Origin: Pseudonocardia sp. HH130630-07
GTDB lineage: Bacteria; Actinomycetota; Actinomycetes; Mycobacteriales; Pseudonocardiaceae
Reading direction: 5' to 3'
DNA length: 64,000 bases
Assembly (NCBI RefSeq): GCF_001698125.1
Contig: NZ_CP013854.1
Coordinates: forward strand, 2,046,001-2,110,000
Shown here: positions 1-8,661 of the stretch, piece after piece
How positions within the stretch are numbered: the first letter of the stretch is position 1
How the letters are laid out: every line of letters begins with the position of its first letter
Made by a program: the position numbers and the translations under genes
The notes under the pieces: generated by a model
Database searches by the model: none
Told to the model about the DNA's origin: nothing
What the model saw: the letters and a program-made list of their open reading frames with translations, nothing else

Positions 1-582
1 TCAGTCGGCTTCGGGCTGTCCCAGGCTCTGGTCGACCAGCTCGCCGCGCTCCCGGCCACGGACTGGCAGACCGCGCTCGATGCCGACCGCGAGCCCCGTC
101 CCGGAGCCTGGGTCATCGAGGCGACCGGCCTGATGAACTTGACCTCCTGGCCGAAAGGGATGCGGGTGATCGTCCGCCGCGAGCGCCCGCACCCCGGCGC
201 GCAGCTACGGATCACCGACCCGGACGGGTTGCGCTACACCGCATTCGCCACCAACACACACCCCGGTGGAGCGGGCCGCCAACTCGCCGACCTCGAGCTA
301 CGACACCGCCGCCGGGCCCGCGCCGAGGACCGCATCCGGGCGGCGAAGGACACCGGGCTGACCAACCTGCCCTTGCACGAGCTCGACCAGAACCGGATCT
401 GGCAGGCCGTTGTCGCGCTCGCCTGCGAGATCACCGCCTGGGCGCAGATGCTCGCCTACACCGACCACCCGGCGCGGCGCTGGGAACCGAAACGACTCCG
501 GCTGCGGCTGTTCTCCCAGCCCGCACAGCGAGCCCGGCACGCCCGCCGAACCGTCCTGCACCTGCCCGCCCACGCACCCTGA
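1..582 (+). CDS. IS1380-family transposase, C-terminal part (5' end off window)
   Basis: The reading frame is open from base 1 and ends at TGA 580-582, giving 193 residues. The run GMRVIVRRERPHPGAQLR, the DLELRHRRRARAEDRIR segment and the RRWEPKRLRLRLFS tail are typical of the C-terminal third of IS1380-family DDE transposases, which usually have about 450-470 residues, so more than half lies left of the window. The acidic residue in RRRARAEDRIR probably completes the catalytic triad. About 215 bases downstream, at 797-812, the bases gaaagatccgggctag resemble an IS1380 right end as I remember it. Family assignment is confident; whether the full copy is active cannot be seen. Confidence 0.85.
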   Translation, partial: SVGFGLSQALVDQLAALPATDWQTALDADREPRPGAWVIEATGLMNLTSWPKGMRVIVRRERPHPGAQLRITDPDGLRYTAFATNTHPGGAGRQLADLELRHRRRARAEDRIRAAKDTGLTNLPLHELDQNRIWQAVVALACEITAWAQMLAYTDHPARRWEPKRLRLRLFSQPAQRARHARRTVLHLPAHAP

Positions 583-811
583 GCCAGGCTGCTCTGCGAA
601 GGCCTCGCCCGGCTGCGCGCACTCGCCGTCCCCGGCTGAGCCCGACCCCGCCGTCACGACGACCCAGGACCCCGACCGGACCAGTGGAAACCGGCGCCCA
701 CCCGAGCGACCTCGGCTGAACTGTCACACCCGCCAGGCAGAATCAGCGCCACCACACCGACGAGCACCGGTGTCGATCAAGCCGGGACTGCCCGACGAAA
801 GATCCGGGCTA

Positions 812-1753
812 GGGCGTGTCTCCCAGATAGGCGGACCGGGGTGCGCGATGCTTGATCGGTGCCGCGTACCGCTGTCCTGACTGATGCCCAGTGGGCCCGT
901 CTGGCGCCGCTGTTGCCCTCCTCCGAGGGTCGTCGCGGGCGCCCGTTCCGCGATGACCGCCGGGTGCTCGAGGGGATCATCTACCGGTATCGGTGCGGGC
1001 TTCCCTGGCGCGACGTCCCAGCCGAGTTCGGGCCGTGGCAGACGTTGTGGAAGCGGCACCGCCGCTACAGCGGCGACGGCACCTGGGACCACATCCTGGC
1101 TGCTCTTCTGGTCGAGGCCGACGCCGCCGAGGTGCTCGGGTGGGCGGTCAGCGTGGACTCCACGATCATCCGTGCCCACCAGCACGCCGCGACCCTCAAG
1201 CGCGACACAGGGGGCCGGATCGAACTACACGAATCTGCTCGCCGAACCAGCAGATCACGCGCTGGGACGGTCCCGCGGAGGGCTGTCGACGAAGATCCAC
1301 CAGCTCGTTGACGGGCACGGCCGCCCGCTGGTGGTCCTCCTCGGCCCCGGCCAGGGCGGCGACTCGCCAATGTTTCCGCACCTGATGGCGCGCCTGAGCA
1401 TCGCCCGACCGGGCCCGGGACGACCCCGGACCCGGCCCGAACGCGTGCGCGCGGACAAGGCCTACTCCTCACGCGCGATCCGCCGGCACCTGCGCGAGCG
1501 CCGGATCATCGCTGTCATTCCGGAGCCCTCTGACCAGCAGGGACACCGCAAACGACGCGGCTCACGCGGTGGCCGACCGCCCGCATTCGATCCGGTCGAC
1601 TACCGAAACCGCAACGTCGTCGAGTGCGGGTTCTGCCACGTCAAGCAGTGGCGCGGGCTGGCCACCCGTTACGACAAGCTCGCCCTGACCTTCCGCGGCG
1701 GCGCCGTCCTGAAGGCGATCGTCACCTGGCTCCGCGCATTGGGAGACACACCC
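812..1753 (+). mobile_element. IS5-family element, IS427-type
   Basis: Near-perfect inverted ends are visible: ctagggcgtgtctccca at 809-825, and its complement (one mismatch) at 1740-1756. CTAG occurs on both sides, so a TA duplication (810-811 and 1754-1755) within CTAG fits the target habit of the IS427 group. The element is about 940 bp and carries one transposase in two frames. The left flank (797-812) resembles the end of the upstream IS1380 element, which suggests one IS landed in another. Element bounds are inferred from the repeats and could be off by one or two bases. Confidence 0.8.
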
Positions 1754-1756
1754 TAG
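859..1756 (+). CDS. IS5-family (IS427 group) transposase, requires a frameshift
   Basis: The N-terminal part starts at GTG 859 (VLTDAQWARLAPLLP, then the DDE Asp in SVDSTII) and runs through AHQHAATLKRDTGG and IELHES. The family sequence then continues one frame over as EPADHALGRSRGGL, DKAYSSRAIR (second Asp) and YRNRNVVECGF (Glu). Joining them needs a net +1 (or -2) shift somewhere in about 1210-1250, where there is a run of five G at 1210-1214. Programmed IS frameshifts are usually -1, so this may be a broken copy. The TAG stop at 1754-1756 overlaps the flanking CTAG target duplication, so the stop is supplied by the insertion site. Confidence 0.8.
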
Positions 1757-1876
1757 GGGCGTCGGAGACGAGCCGCAGGGCGTCGGGGCCCGGTTCGACG
1801 ACCGGCGGGCGGCCAGCAATCCTGTAGTTTTGTGAGGTCGAGCGGAGACAGGCTCGGTGCCGGGCCCCGTCCTCGA

Positions 1877-4297
1877 TCAGGGCCGAGCTCTACGGGGTGC
1901 TGGGGTCAGTCGCAGTGTGGAACCGGCGACGGCGTCCACGGCCTGACGGGTGTAGGCCAGGGCGAAGGCCTCGCCTCGCTCCCAGAGCCTGAGCTGGTCG
2001 GCGTAGTGCACCGAGCGCGGATCCCCGGACTGTCCGGGCGAGTTGAGGACGCGGGTCGTGTCCCACTCTCCCACATCGACCGCGATGCGGAAGCTGCTCC
2101 CCATCACAGCGTTGAAGCCCGGGTCGTGCCCGGCCAGCCCGACCGTGTCCCCGCTGCCCGCCCGTGCCACCGACGGCAGGTGACGCCACCGCTCCGGGGC
2201 GTCGCGGACATGGGTGAACACCGCGTGGTGCAGCTCGGTGCGGTGCAGGTCGCCCCACGTCTGCCCGGCCGGGTCGCCGTCGAGCAGGATGGCGAGCTCG
2301 TCCAGGGCGGCGCCGAGGGTGGTGTCGACTCCCTCGGCGACCAGTGTGGCGTCCGCCGTGTCGGCGAGGTCAAACAGCTGCACCATCCGCAGGTCCGGAC
2401 GTAGGTCGGAGAACAGCGTGTCGGCCCGCAGCAGCCGCTGCCTCGCCGCCGCGGACCGCTCCGGGTCGGTCCCGAGCCGGTCCAGTGCGTGATCGACCAG
2501 CCAGGGCCGCAGGTGCCTGCGGACCCAGACCTGGAACACGAGGGCCGGCCGCGAGTCCGCCGACTCCGTCCCGTCCCAGTCTTGCAACGCCGCCCAGTCC
2601 GCTGCGTGGCGCATCCCGGCGGTGTCGAGCGGGCGCAGCCGGTCGAGCAGTCGCCGTCCGTGGAGGTTGAGCGCGTCGCCCTGCATCGCCATGCTGGTCC
2701 CGACGTCGACCCGGTCGTCGTCGTCGAGCCAGCCGGAGAGCCGCTCGTGGCGGGCCGAGGAGTACCAGTCGGTGGTGATGACCGGTCCGGCGCCGCCGGT
2801 CTCGTGCCCGTCGGGCAGGTTCTCCTCGTTCGACGTGGAGATCCACCCGGCGTCGGGGTTGCGGACGCCGGGCAGTTCGTCGAGCTGGGCGAAACCGGCC
2901 CACTCGAAGCGGCCGTCGCCGGGGACTGGCACCGCACCGTCCCAGCCGGGCCGGTGCGGGACGAGCCCGCAGCCCTGCCAGCCGATGTCGCCCGCGGTGT
3001 CGGCGAAGACCTGGTTCACCCCGGGTGCGCCCCAGCGGCGCAGCGCCCGCCGGAACGCGTCCACGTTCTCGGCGTCCTGGTACTCCAGGCTGGACAGGTA
3101 GGGCGCCATGCCCGGTTCCAGCCACGCCGCTCGTATGGCGACCGCGGTGCGCGTCGCCGGGTCGAGGTGCACGACCGGGCCGTGCCGGCTGTAGGTCAGG
3201 CGCAGGATCCGGTCGCCGGCGTCGGCGACGGCGGTGGTCTCCTCGACTTCCGTGAACGACTCCCAGTCCCCGCGGTGGCGGTAGCGGGTGTCGTCGGTGG
3301 GGTGCAGCTCGTAGACGTAGAGGTCCTCGTGGTCGACGGGCCAGATCGTGAGCCCGAACGCGACCCGGCCGTTGTGCCCGATCGAGACGCCGGGCAGGTT
3401 CGGCTCACCGGCCCCGATGACGCTCATGCCCGGCGCCTCGAGATGGGTGAGGTAGCGCAGCGACGGGACGGTGACCGCGCGGTGCGGGTCGTTCGCGAGC
3501 ACCGGCCGGCCGGTGGCCGTGCGCTGCCCGGACACCACCCAGTTGTTGCTGCCCGCGGGCGCGGTCTCCGGCGGGGCGGCGGTCGCGGACACCGTGGCGC
3601 CCGCCGGTCTGCTCAGGTCGGCCGGGGCGAAGGCCAGGCGGTACACTTCCAGCACCTGGTCGGTGAGATGTTCCAGCGCTGCGGCGTCGGGGACCACGAG
3701 GTCGGTGTGCGGTTCACGCACCGACCGGAGCTCCTCCGCCGCGGCGCCGAGGTCGCGCACGGTCAGGGCCCGTGCGAGCTCCTGCTCGGCGTTGTAGAGC
3801 AGGCCGTGGGTGCGGATGCGCACGACGTCTTCAGCGGCCCAGCGCGCCGGTCGGTGTCCCAGTGCGAGGAACTCCGGCGGGAGCCGGTGGTCGGGGTCGA
3901 CCATCGCCCAGTCGACGTAGGCGTTGACCCCGGTCACGAACGCGGTCACGACGTCGCGGGTCGCCGTGCCGTAGGCCAGCCACTCCGTGCGCATGTCACC
4001 GCGATAGAGGAACAGCCGGGTCGCCCGGTCCTGGTCCAGGAACGCCTCGCCGAAGACCTCGGCTAGGCGGCCGAGGCCGCGCCGGCGCCACATGTCGATC
4101 TGGAACAGCCGATCGCGGGCGGCCTGGAAGCCCTGGGCCAGGTAGGCGTCGTGCCGGGAGCCGGCATAGATGTGCGGGACGCCCCAACGATCGAGCACGA
4201 TCTCGACCTCCCCGTCGAGCCCGGGCAGCGCCACGGAGCCCGACGGGGACGGGGCCCCCGGTGCGGACGGGAGCGGGGACATGCTCAGCGGCGACAC
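1877..4297 (-). CDS. Penicillin acylase family protein (N-terminal nucleophile amidohydrolase)
   Basis: This 806-residue protein has the family layout. The alpha part contains WGVPHIYA near residue 39 and FQIDMWRRRGLGRLAE near 65-80, then a linker. A G249-S250 junction is followed by NNWVVSG, where Ser250 would be both the autocleavage point and the catalytic nucleophile of the beta chain. ANDPH and PSLRY follow as expected. The family hydrolyses amide bonds in penicillins, acyl-homoserine lactones and related amides; the substrate here is unknown. No signal peptide is visible, although many relatives are exported. The GTG start at 4297 follows the deacetylase stop at 4299 almost directly, so the two are probably co-translated; an internal ATG at 4282 is an alternative start. 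Confidence 0.9.
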   Translation of the reverse strand: MSPLSMSPLPSAPGAPSPSGSVALPGLDGEVEIVLDRWGVPHIYAGSRHDAYLAQGFQAARDRLFQIDMWRRRGLGRLAEVFGEAFLDQDRATRLFLYRGDMRTEWLAYGTATRDVVTAFVTGVNAYVDWAMVDPDHRLPPEFLALGHRPARWAAEDVVRIRTHGLLYNAEQELARALTVRDLGAAAEELRSVREPHTDLVVPDAAALEHLTDQVLEVYRLAFAPADLSRPAGATVSATAAPPETAPAGSNNWVVSGQRTATGRPVLANDPHRAVTVPSLRYLTHLEAPGMSVIGAGEPNLPGVSIGHNGRVAFGLTIWPVDHEDLYVYELHPTDDTRYRHRGDWESFTEVEETTAVADAGDRILRLTYSRHGPVVHLDPATRTAVAIRAAWLEPGMAPYLSSLEYQDAENVDAFRRALRRWGAPGVNQVFADTAGDIGWQGCGLVPHRPGWDGAVPVPGDGRFEWAGFAQLDELPGVRNPDAGWISTSNEENLPDGHETGGAGPVITTDWYSSARHERLSGWLDDDDRVDVGTSMAMQGDALNLHGRRLLDRLRPLDTAGMRHAADWAALQDWDGTESADSRPALVFQVWVRRHLRPWLVDHALDRLGTDPERSAAARQRLLRADTLFSDLRPDLRMVQLFDLADTADATLVAEGVDTTLGAALDELAILLDGDPAGQTWGDLHRTELHHAVFTHVRDAPERWRHLPSVARAGSGDTVGLAGHDPGFNAVMGSSFRIAVDVGEWDTTRVLNSPGQSGDPRSVHYADQLRLWERGEAFALAYTRQAVDAVAGSTLRLTPAPRRARP

Positions 4298-4298
4298 C

Positions 4299-5216
4299 TC
4301 ACGCCCACCCGGAGTCGGCCGGGGCGGGCTCGACCCCGCGTGCGTCGGGCAGCACGAACTTCGCCTCGTCGGTGTCGTCGTCGACCCAGGCGCGGGCGAT
4401 CTCCTCGATGGTGGCGAACCAGACGCCCTCGTGTCCGCTGATGTGCTCGACGAGACGCTCGTACCACATCATGTGGTGCGCCTGGCCGATGACCTGCGGG
4501 TGGACGCAGGTGGCGTAGACTGGGTTGGTCTCGTTGCGGTAGGCGTAGTCGAAGATGTCGCGCCACCGCTCGAAGATCGTGTTCGAGTCCTGCATACCGG
4601 CCTGCGGACCGGTGTAGGCCAGCGGCGGGAAGTCGTCGAGGTACCAGTTGACGGGGATCTCGAGGACCTTGCTGGCACGGCCGGCGACGTTGCCCTTCTC
4701 CCAGCGGACCTGCCAGCGCTGGGGGTGGTAGGGGTGGAAGTCGCGGCCCATGAGGCTGGTGTCGTAGATGAGCCCGGCCTCCTCGATGATGTCGAGGGTG
4801 GAGTCGCTGTAGTCCCAGTAGGGCGAGCGGTACCCGACCGGCCGGATACCGAGCACCTTATCGAAGGTGCGGAACGCGAGGTCGACCAGCCGGCGTTCGG
4901 TGTCGGCGGAGATCATGGTCGGGTTCTCATGGTAGTAGCCGTGGTGGCCGAACTCGTGGCCGTCGTCGAGGATCTTCTTGCACCACTCGGGGAAGGTGTC
5001 GATCGTGTGCCCCGGGGTGAACCAGGTGGTGCGCACGCCGTAGCGCTCGTAGAGCGACAGCAGGCGGGGCACCCCGACCTCGGCGCCGAACTCGCCGCGC
5101 GACATCGACGCGGGAGTCGGCCGGTTGAACGCCCCGAGCCACAGGCACTGGGAGTCAAAGTCGGTGCCCAGATTGACGGCGATCTTCTTTCCCGGGGGCA
5201 GTTGCAGGTGTCCCAT
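4299..5216 (-). CDS. Polysaccharide deacetylase family protein (PgdA/cyclic-imidase-like)
   Basis: A 305-residue NodB-fold metal-dependent amidohydrolase. It resembles the Helicobacter PgdA branch: an Asp pair D19/D21 near the N-terminus, the His-x3-His ligands H87 and H91, GYRSPYWDYS near residue 128, and EIPVNWYLDDFPP. That branch includes peptidoglycan deacetylase-like proteins and cyclic imide hydrolases, so the substrate could be a sugar N-acetyl group or a small cyclic amide. There is no signal peptide, which favours a cytoplasmic small-molecule substrate. The gene is first of a two-gene unit with the acylase and divergent from the LuxR-type regulator. The start is ATG at 5216, with aggaga upstream. 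Confidence 0.85.
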   Translation of the reverse strand: MGHLQLPPGKKIAVNLGTDFDSQCLWLGAFNRPTPASMSRGEFGAEVGVPRLLSLYERYGVRTTWFTPGHTIDTFPEWCKKILDDGHEFGHHGYYHENPTMISADTERRLVDLAFRTFDKVLGIRPVGYRSPYWDYSDSTLDIIEEAGLIYDTSLMGRDFHPYHPQRWQVRWEKGNVAGRASKVLEIPVNWYLDDFPPLAYTGPQAGMQDSNTIFERWRDIFDYAYRNETNPVYATCVHPQVIGQAHHMMWYERLVEHISGHEGVWFATIEEIARAWVDDDTDEAKFVLPDARGVEPAPADSGWA

Positions 5217-5410
5217 GAGGTCTCCTTCGTCCTCGCGGTCGGGCGACCGCAGTTCCGGCGCGGCGCCGGTCCGGTCGCGACGCTAGGAACCGCGTGGTCA
5301 ACCGCCATCGTCAGAAGTACGTACCGTCGTCGGATGCGCATGCATGCGGCATGCTCGGGCCAGGACACGAGGTGCACCGGTGGGGCAGCCGGCGCCGGAG
5401 GAGGTGGGCG
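5217..5410. promoter_or_regulatory. Divergent promoter region, deacetylase / LuxR-type regulator
   Basis: This 194-bp spacer separates two divergent starts, so it must hold both promoters. A perfect 6-bp inverted repeat gcggtc-gggc-gaccgc lies at 5235-5250. A self-complementary gcatgcatgc run lies near 5339-5348. Either could be an operator for the adjacent regulator; I cannot assign -35/-10 boxes with confidence. Confidence 0.45.
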
Positions 5411-7189
5411 ATGACGCCGCCGCAGGTCACCGACCGGCGTCCGGTCTGGTCCGGTGCCGCCTTCACCGTGCAGGTCCGAGCAGACGGGCGGCTGGGCCTG
5501 AGCGACCGCGGCCGGCACGAGGACGTGCCCGAACCGCTGCGCCGCCTCGCTGTCGCGTTGGGGCGCGCCGGGCTGGAGCAGTGCCGGTTTCACTGGCGGG
5601 CACCGTTCTCGGGGCGGTTCTGCCGGGTATCACTGCTCGCGCGGACCGACCTCGGGTTCGACCACGTCGAGCTGAGCGGTGACCCGGTCGACGGGCTTCC
5701 CGCGGGGCTGTCGCCACGGGAGCTGGAGGTACTCACGATGCTGCTGTCCGGCCCGTCGAACGCCGAGATCTCCGCGGATCTGGGTATCACCGCGCGCACC
5801 GCCGCCACGCACGTCACACACCTGATGCAGAAGCTGAAAGCCCCGACCCGGACGGCTGCAGCCACCCACGCACTGGACACAGGGCTGTTGTGCGTGCCGC
5901 TGCCGGGGTCACCACAGCGGTACGCGGGGCTGTCGGTCGGCCGGCTCGTGGAGTGCGCGGACCCCGCCGCCGGGCCGCAGGCGCCCGCCCGTGGGACGCG
6001 TACCCCGCAGGTTCCGCGACCGCGTCGCGAACTCGTCGTCGGCGCCGCGCTGCCGTTGACCGGCACCGGCAGTGACGACGGCCGGGAGATGGTGAACGGG
6101 CTGCGCCTGGCGATCGAGGAGATCAACGCCGCGGGCGGGGTCCGCGGGCGGCGGGTCACGGCCCGGGTGCACGACGTCGAGGTGACCCGGGCGGCGTCGA
6201 TCCGCACCGCGTTCGACTCGCTGCTGGTCGATGGTGTCGACGTGCTCACCTCCGGCTACCTGGCCGGGCAGGAGATCGGCCACGAGCTGGCCGCGGCGGC
6301 CGGTGTGCCCTACCTGCACGCGGCGACCAGCGGGGCGATGGAGCGCATGGTGCGCGACGACCCGGCCCGGTTCGGCCGGATCTTCCAGGTGTGCGCCAGC
6401 GACACCGAGTACGCACCGCGCTTCGTGTCGTTGCTGACCTCGCTGCGCGAGCGCGGCCGGTGGCGCCATAGCGCCGACCGGCTCGCGATCGTGGTGCGGG
6501 ACTGGCACGGTGTGGACTTCGGCATCGATCGGGCCCGCGAGGTCGCCGAGCGCCAGGGCTGGTCGCTCGACGTCGTCCCCGTGGTCGGAAGCGGCTGGGC
6601 CCGCGCGACGGCCGCCGCGGTGCGCGAACCGGCCGCCGCGGTGATGATCGGCAGCTTCTTCGTCGACGACACCGTTCAGGCCGTCGCGACGCTGCGCGAT
6701 CTGGGTGCCACTGCACTTCCCTACGCCATCTACGCCCCCTCGGTGCCGGCGTTCCGCCACCGGCTCGGGTCACTGGCCGAGGGCGTCGTGTGGGCCACGA
6801 CCACCGGCACCTACTCCGACCGGACCGGACGCGCGTTCGCACGCCGCTACACCGAGCGGTTCGGGATCGTCCCTGGTCGCTCGCACGCCGGTCTGGCCTA
6901 CGACCGGACCTGGCGCATCGTGCGAGCGTGGGACGTCTGCGGCGATATCACCGATGCCGACGGTGTCGCCGCCCATCTGCGCGCCGAGCCGTACCGGGGG
7001 GTGAACGGCACCTACAACTTCGACACTCCGGGCCAGGTCGCTCTCGGCGTCGGGGACCACGGCGACCCGTCGCTCGCCCAGCCGCAGTTGATCTACCAGA
7101 TCCAGGACGGCCGACAGATGATCATCCGCGGCGGCCCGTTTCGTACCGCGGAGTTCCGTGCGCCCGCCCACCTGACGGCGAGTGCATGA
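5411..7189 (+). CDS. LuxR-type HTH regulator fused to a type-1 periplasmic-binding-protein (AmiC-like) sensor domain
   Basis: ATG 5411 is chosen because ggaggagg lies just upstream; an earlier in-frame start exists at 5294 without such a site. The 592-residue product has three parts. Residues 1-95 have no recognised fold. Residues about 100-160 are a LuxR/GerE helix-turn-helix (LSPRELEVLTML, then NAEISADLGITARTAATHV). Residues about 208-570 are a type-1 solute-binding-protein domain (GAALPLTGTGSDDG, NGLRLAIEEINAAGG, GYLAGQEIGHELA). No signal peptide or membrane span is visible, so the binding domain probably works in the cytoplasm as a ligand sensor, like AmiC and NhhC that sense amides. It is divergent from two amide-hydrolase genes, which it plausibly controls. 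Confidence 0.85.
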   Translation: MTPPQVTDRRPVWSGAAFTVQVRADGRLGLSDRGRHEDVPEPLRRLAVALGRAGLEQCRFHWRAPFSGRFCRVSLLARTDLGFDHVELSGDPVDGLPAGLSPRELEVLTMLLSGPSNAEISADLGITARTAATHVTHLMQKLKAPTRTAAATHALDTGLLCVPLPGSPQRYAGLSVGRLVECADPAAGPQAPARGTRTPQVPRPRRELVVGAALPLTGTGSDDGREMVNGLRLAIEEINAAGGVRGRRVTARVHDVEVTRAASIRTAFDSLLVDGVDVLTSGYLAGQEIGHELAAAAGVPYLHAATSGAMERMVRDDPARFGRIFQVCASDTEYAPRFVSLLTSLRERGRWRHSADRLAIVVRDWHGVDFGIDRAREVAERQGWSLDVVPVVGSGWARATAAAVREPAAAVMIGSFFVDDTVQAVATLRDLGATALPYAIYAPSVPAFRHRLGSLAEGVVWATTTGTYSDRTGRAFARRYTERFGIVPGRSHAGLAYDRTWRIVRAWDVCGDITDADGVAAHLRAEPYRGVNGTYNFDTPGQVALGVGDHGDPSLAQPQLIYQIQDGRQMIIRGGPFRTAEFRAPAHLTASA

Positions 7190-7671
7190 CCCGAGGCTCG
7201 CGGACCTGCACGATCCCGACGCACCTCGATGCCCACGTGCAGCGCGAGCCGACCGAGCCCGTCGTCCAGCGAGATTCCGGCCACTGAGCCCTTTTCAACC
7301 TGCCGTTCCGGCAGCTCATGGGCCTGGTTGTGTGGGTGCAGACGCCGAGCTGGCGAGCCGGTGACCTGTGCAGCTGTGGTCAGAGCAGTTGCGCTGCAAC
7401 CTTCGCGATCTCCTGACGCAGAAGCTCGCTGGTCAGGTTGGCAAAGGCTCACTGACCCGACGCCGCCACAGCGGCCCCGGGTGAAGTCCCTCCGATCAGC
7501 CGCCTGTCACCAACGTGCCTGGGCATCACAGCTACCTACCCGGAGTCGAGCACCCGTCCGACCGAGGTCGGGGGCCTGTTGTGGAATCGACGCCCGGCCG
7601 ACGGCTCGTCCAACGACGGGCGTACCACGATGCGGGGAACACCGTCCCCGGGCACGGTCCACGGTCGCCTC
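7190..7671. other. 482-bp gap without a convincing gene
   Basis: Short frames exist on both strands but none has a recognisable domain, a good ribosome-binding site or a conserved neighbour. The stretch runs up to the target duplication of the next IS5-type element and may be IS or gene debris. Confidence 0.5.
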
Positions 7672-7674
7672 TGA

Positions 7675-8597
7675 GAGCGTGTTTGAGAAGGGTCGGCGTG
7701 TCTGCGCTGGATGCGTCCGGGTGTGGTCCATCGTGGAGGAGTGGCTCGGCGTAGGCGGCGGTACCCCTCGGACACCAGCGATGAGCAGTGGGCGTTGATC
7801 GAGCCGCTGCTGCCAGCGGCGGGGGCGGGAGGCCGGCCGGAGAAGCACGCGCGCCGTGATGTGGTGGATGCGATCCTCTACGTCGTGCGCGCCGGGTGCG
7901 CGTGGCGGGCTCTACCAGTGGATTTCCCGCCGTGGCAGACGGTGTACTGGTACTTCAACCGGTGGGAGCAGCAGAGGGTCACCGAGCAGATCCTCCCGAT
8001 CGTGCGCCGTCAGCTACGCGCTGATGAGGGCCGCGACCCCGAACCCAGCGCGGGGATCATCGACTCGCAGTCGGTGAGGGGCGCTGACACGGTCGGGCGG
8101 GACACCCGCGGCTACGACGCCGGGAAGAAGATCAACGGTCGGAAGCGGTTCATCGTGACCGACACCCTCGGCCTGCTGCTGACCACGATGGTGTGCTCGG
8201 CGTCGGTGCAGGACCGCGATGGCGCCAAGTCGATCCTGCTCGACCTCTACCTGCGCACGAGGGTGCGGTTCGTCTACGCCGACGCCGGGTTCGCCGGGCG
8301 CCTGCTGGACTGGGCGACCACGATCCTGCACACCAGCGTCGAGATCGTGCGCAAACCGCCTGAGCAGCGCGGATTCGCCGTCCTCCCGCGGCGGTGGGTG
8401 GTCGAGCGGACCCTGGCCTGGGTCACCGCACACCGCCGCCTGGCCCGCGACTACGAACGCCACCCCGCAGTGTCCGAGGCCATGATCCGCTGGGCGGCGA
8501 TCAACACCATCACCCGCCGCATCGCCCGTGGCGAACCCGCCCGACGCCAGCAGAAGTACGTAGTCACACCCTCAACATGATCTTCTCAAACACTCTC
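7675..8597 (+). mobile_element. IS5-family element, IS1031-type
   Basis: Inverted ends gagcgtgtttgagaag (7675-7690) and cttctcaaacactctc (8582-8597) match at nearly every position. The direct repeat TGA (7672-7674 and 8598-8600) flanks them, which suits the TNA target duplication of the IS1031 group; ctga could be counted as a 4-bp repeat. The element is about 920 bp with one intact transposase gene, so it looks complete. Confidence 0.85.
7741..8580 (+). CDS. IS5-family (IS1031-type) transposase, intact
   Basis: A single-frame transposase of 279 residues. The GTG at 7741 is chosen because family members begin at this point (RRRRYPSDTSDEQWALIEPLLP) and gtggagga lies just upstream. The DDE residues are visible in IIDSQSVRGAD, YADAGFAG and RWVVERTLAW. 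The C-terminal NTITRRI is also typical. It encodes the enzyme that moves the surrounding element and, unlike the copy at 859, shows no frameshift. Confidence 0.9.
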   Translation: MARRRRRYPSDTSDEQWALIEPLLPAAGAGGRPEKHARRDVVDAILYVVRAGCAWRALPVDFPPWQTVYWYFNRWEQQRVTEQILPIVRRQLRADEGRDPEPSAGIIDSQSVRGADTVGRDTRGYDAGKKINGRKRFIVTDTLGLLLTTMVCSASVQDRDGAKSILLDLYLRTRVRFVYADAGFAGRLLDWATTILHTSVEIVRKPPEQRGFAVLPRRWVVERTLAWVTAHRRLARDYERHPAVSEAMIRWAAINTITRRIARGEPARRQQKYVVTPST

Positions 8598-8661
8598 TGA
8601 GCCACGGATCGACCAACAGCGACTGTTCTGCGGCCCGGCGAAGGGCGCCGATCGCTTCGGC

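Noticed and set aside
7443..7454. 12-base match (aaaggctcactg) to the right end and flank of the ISL2-type element at 24267-24278
   Set aside because: Only about half of the inverted repeat is shared, the next bases diverge, and no transposase remnant or opposite end lies nearby. It may be chance or a very old solo end.
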